NCBI RefSeq assembly: GCF_015207105.1
Contig: NZ_JADEXO010000004.1
Location: 1-64,000, forward strand
DNA from: a cf. Phormidesmis sp. LEGE 11477
GTDB lineage: Bacteria > Cyanobacteriota > Cyanobacteriia > Phormidesmidales > Phormidesmidaceae
Direction: 5' to 3'
DNA length: 64,000 nucleotides
The notes beneath the pieces were generated by a model, which saw only the letters and a list, made by a program, of their open reading frames with translations, did no database searches and was not told where the DNA came from. Positions 61,592-64,000 of this stretch are shown in pieces. Each line of letters starts with the position of its first letter. Position 1 is the first letter of the stretch. The position numbers and the translations under genes were made by a program.

Positions 61592-63046
61592 ATGACTACT
61601 GTAGAAGATAGAAAAGATCTCATTGATGAGGTGCTAGAAGCGTACCCCGAGAAAGGTAAAAAGCGACGTTCCAAGCACCTCGGCGTTAAAGAAGCAGAAG
61701 CCTCTGACTGCGGCGTTAAGTCTAATAAAAAATCTGTTCCCGGTGTAATGACTACTCGTGGCTGCGCCTATGCAGGAGCCAAAGGGGTAGTCTGGGGACC
61801 TGTCAAAGACATGATTCACATCAGCCACGGTCCGGTGGGCTGCGGCTACTATTCCTGGTCAGGTAGGCGCAATTATTACGTGGGTACCACCGGAGTCGAT
61901 ACCTTTGGTACCATGCAGTTCACCTCTGACTTTCAAGAGAGAGACATTGTTTTTGGCGGTGACAAAAAGCTCAAGAAAATTATTGACGAACTCGAAGAAC
62001 TCTTTCCCCTCAGTCAAGGCACCACAATTGAATCGGAATGTCCAGTAGGTCTAATTGGAGACGACATTGAAGCGGTTGCCAGAGAAAAAGCAAAAGAAAC
62101 CGGTAAGCCCGTGATACCTGTTCGCTGCGAAGGCTTCCGAGGCGTTTCGCAATCGCTAGGTCATCACATTGCCAACGACACCGTGCGCGACTGGGTATTG
62201 CCCAAGGCCGACGAATACCGCAAGCTGCCGAATGGCTTTGAGCCTGGCCCGTACGATGTCAACATTGTCGGTGACTACAATATTGGTGGTGACGCTTGGC
62301 CCAGTCGCAAGCTGATGGAAGATATGGGCCTGCGGGTAATCTCTCAGTTCTCTGGAGATGGCTCTTTTAATGAAGTGGTGATGGCACCTTTAGCTAAGCT
62401 CAACCTGATCCACTGCTATCGCTCGATGAACTATATTTGCCGCTTCATGGAAGAGAAGTATGGCATTGGCTGGTTAGAGTACAACTTCTTTGGCCCCACG
62501 CAGATTGCCAAGTCGCTGCGAAAGATTGCGGCTCAGTTTGATGAAAAGATTCAGGCGCAAACCGAAGCAGTGATTGCCGCAAACCAAGCTCGCATGGACA
62601 GCATTGTTGCCAAGTATCGCCCCCGCCTAGAAGGTAAAACAGTGATGATGATGGTCGGTGGCTTGCGCCCTCGTCACGTCATCCCAGCTTTCACAGACTT
62701 AGGGATGAAAGTAATTGGCACAGGCTATGAATTTGGCCATGCTGATGACTACAAGCGCACTGCTGACTATGTCGAAGAAGGCACCTTGATCTATGACGAC
62801 GTCAGCGGATTTGAGTTTGAAGAGTTTGCCAAAAAGCTTCAACCCGATCTAATTGCTGCTGGGATTAAAGAGAAGTACGTCTTCCAGAAAATGGCATTGC
62901 CTTTCCGCCAGATGCACTCCTGGGATTATTCCGGTCCTTACCACGGCTATGAAGGATTTGAAGTCTTTGCCCGTGATATGGACTTGGCGATCAACAATCC
63001 TACCTGGTCGCTGATCAAAACCCCTTGGGAGACAGCAGCCGCTTGA
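61592..63046 (+). CDS. nifD: Nitrogenase molybdenum-iron protein alpha chain
   Basis: The 484-residue protein has the P-cluster ligands Cys58, Cys84 and Cys150 ([25 protein letters not shown]), FeMo-cofactor ligands Cys276 (IHCYRSM) and His443 (MHSWDYSG), and Arg92 and His191 near the cofactor. These correspond to Azotobacter Cys62, 88, 154, 275, His442, Arg96 and His195. It is the alpha subunit of dinitrogenase. It starts at ATG 61592 with GAGAGGG upstream. No interruption by an excision element is seen; nifH is not upstream. Confidence 0.98.
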   Translation: MTTVEDRKDLIDEVLEAYPEKGKKRRSKHLGVKEAEASDCGVKSNKKSVPGVMTTRGCAYAGAKGVVWGPVKDMIHISHGPVGCGYYSWSGRRNYYVGTTGVDTFGTMQFTSDFQERDIVFGGDKKLKKIIDELEELFPLSQGTTIESECPVGLIGDDIEAVAREKAKETGKPVIPVRCEGFRGVSQSLGHHIANDTVRDWVLPKADEYRKLPNGFEPGPYDVNIVGDYNIGGDAWPSRKLMEDMGLRVISQFSGDGSFNEVVMAPLAKLNLIHCYRSMNYICRFMEEKYGIGWLEYNFFGPTQIAKSLRKIAAQFDEKIQAQTEAVIAANQARMDSIVAKYRPRLEGKTVMMMVGGLRPRHVIPAFTDLGMKVIGTGYEFGHADDYKRTADYVEEGTLIYDDVSGFEFEEFAKKLQPDLIAAGIKEKYVFQKMALPFRQMHSWDYSGPYHGYEGFEVFARDMDLAINNPTWSLIKTPWETAAA

Positions 63047-63063
63047 CTATAAACGCTCCGGTG

Positions 63064-63082
63064 GGGGAGTCCTAAGCTCCCC
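63064..63082 (+). repeat. Hairpin after nifD
   Basis: GGGGAG and CTCCCC pair around a 7-nt loop 17 bp after the nifD stop. It could stabilise the nifD mRNA end or attenuate read-through into nifK. Confidence 0.6.
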
Positions 63083-63112
63083 GCCTGCGGGCTGAGCGAA
63101 GCCGAAACCCAT

Positions 63113-63187
63113 ACTCGAATTCTTTTTACTCGAATTCTTTTTACTCGAATTCTTTTTACTCGAATTCTTTTTACTCGAATTCTCTTC
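63113..63187 (+). repeat. Tandem repeat of 15-bp unit in the nifD-nifK spacer
   Basis: The unit ACTCGAATTCTTTTT occurs four times without change (63113-63172) and a fifth time with changes at the end (63173-63187). The array ends about 50 bp before nifK. Such short arrays vary between strains. Confidence 0.95.
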
Positions 63188-63236
63188 GCACCTGAATTCT
63201 CTTTGTATAGATTTTTCTCTCAAAAAGGAGAGCATC

Positions 63237-64000
63237 ATGACTGATAACCTTGACAATACTCAAAACACGCCCCCCACAGAACCTGTTGCCAATGAAGCCG
63301 AAGCTCCGGTGGGTGAGCCTGGTAAAGTCCAAGACCATTTCGATCTTTTTGTTAACGACGAGTACCAGGACTTGTTCGCCAACAAGCGCCAGTATGAAGG
63401 CGCGCACTCTCATGAGAAAGTGGCTGAAGTCGCTGAATGGACAAAGTCTTGGGAGTATCGCGAAAAGAACTTTGAGCGGACCTCGCTGACTGTCAATCCG
63501 GCGAAAGCCTGTCAGCCCTTGGGCGCTTTATTTGTTGCTTCTGGCTTTGAGGGCACATTGCCTTACAGCCACGGTTCGCAGGGCTGCGTCGCTTATTTTC
63601 GCACCCACCTTACTCGCAACTACAAAGAGCCCTTTCAGGCAGTCTCTTCTTCTATGACCGAAGATGCCGCCGTATTTGGTGGCCTAGCCAACATGAAGCT
63701 AGGGCTGGAGAATGCCTACAAGCTGTACAATCCTAAGATGATTGCGCTGTGTACAACCTGCATGGCAGAAGTCATCGGAGATGACCTGGGTGCATTCGTG
63801 ACCACCTCCAAGCAAGAAGGTCATATTCCAGAAGAGCTGCCAGTGCCCTTCGCTCATACCCCTAGCTTTGTCGGCTCCCACATCACCGGATACGACAATA
63901 TGCTGAAAAGCATCCTAAACACGCTAACTAAAGACAAGAAAGCTGACACTACCAACGGCAAGTTCAACTTTAACCTGGGCTTTGATCCATACATCGGCAA
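63237..64000 (+). CDS. nifK: Nitrogenase molybdenum-iron protein beta chain, partial (runs off right edge)
   Basis: 254 codons are visible from ATG 63237, which has the strong ribosome-binding site AAAAAGGAGAG. P-cluster ligands Cys92 (AKACQPLGA), Cys117 (GSQGCVAYF) and Cys175 ([12 protein letters not shown]) match Azotobacter beta Cys70, 95 and 153 with a constant offset of 22. The N-terminus has an extension of about 20 acidic residues. It partners NifD in the heterotetramer. Confidence 0.98.
   Translation, partial: MTDNLDNTQNTPPTEPVANEAEAPVGEPGKVQDHFDLFVNDEYQDLFANKRQYEGAHSHEKVAEVAEWTKSWEYREKNFERTSLTVNPAKACQPLGALFVASGFEGTLPYSHGSQGCVAYFRTHLTRNYKEPFQAVSSSMTEDAAVFGGLANMKLGLENAYKLYNPKMIALCTTCMAEVIGDDLGAFVTTSKQEGHIPEELPVPFAHTPSFVGSHITGYDNMLKSILNTLTKDKKADTTNGKFNFNLGFDPYIG

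Noticed and set aside
61592-63046. nifD excision element, as in heterocyst formers
   Set aside because: nifD is one uninterrupted frame with all ligands; no recombinase gene is present.
63047-63256. Minus-strand frame rich in KKNSS repeats
   Set aside because: It is only the translation of the 15-bp tandem repeat; no ribosome-binding site or homology.

Overview
The window looks like a chromosomal segment of a phycobilisome-containing, nitrogen-fixing cyanobacterium. The HIP1 octamer GCGATCGC recurs throughout. It carries a phycocyanin operon, a phycocyanobilin synthase gene, a green/red chromatic-acclimation regulatory set and the nitrogenase genes nifD and nifK. The combination fits a marine Leptolyngbya/Synechococcus PCC 7335-like organism, but that name is inference.

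Layout. 0-7 kb is an accessory zone: a P-loop ATPase and its partner, a TPR protein, a Trypco1-like protein, a PIN/UPF0175 toxin-antitoxin pair, a truncated formylglycine-generating-enzyme-like fragment and an orphan DUF433 gene. This zone separates a DrrA-type ABC ATPase (3.8-4.7 kb) from two ABC-2 permeases (7.0-8.7 kb). 8.7-39 kb is mostly single housekeeping and accessory genes: GMC oxidoreductase, cofH, an RTX phosphoesterase, leuS, a response regulator, a LysR regulator, leuA, transporters, a VanY-type peptidase, a GGDEF protein and alaS. 39-49 kb, all on the minus strand, is a light-colour module in the order rcaE-like kinase, rcaF-like receiver, rcaC-like regulator, pcyA, cpcB, cpcA, two rod linkers, cpcD. 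Near-consensus L-box direct repeats, the known RcaC-binding motif, lie upstream of pcyA and of cpcB. 49.7-56.7 kb is a complete eboABCDEF cluster on the plus strand. 57-61.3 kb holds a 1240-residue NACHT-HEAT protein and a small conserved protein that has a paralogue at 15.3 kb; both small genes follow a similar hairpin leader. 61.6 kb to the end is nifD and the start of nifK, with a tandem repeat between them and no nifH upstream.

How the genes work together. The kinase at 46.6-48.9 kb has the bilin Cys and the Glu/Leu/Lys set of green/red cyanobacteriochromes. By analogy with Fremyella (type III chromatic acclimation) it would signal through the receiver to the RcaC-like protein, which would activate cpcBA-linkers and pcyA in red light. 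Sensor, relay, transcription factor, binding sites, pigment enzyme and antenna proteins are all within about 10 kb. The ebo cluster is linked in the literature to export of secondary-metabolite precursors to the periplasm. The NACHT-HEAT protein is a candidate NLR-like immune or signalling ATPase.

Limits. All calls come from reading the sequence and from memory of protein families; no database search was run. Where two starts were possible, the chosen one and the reason are given.
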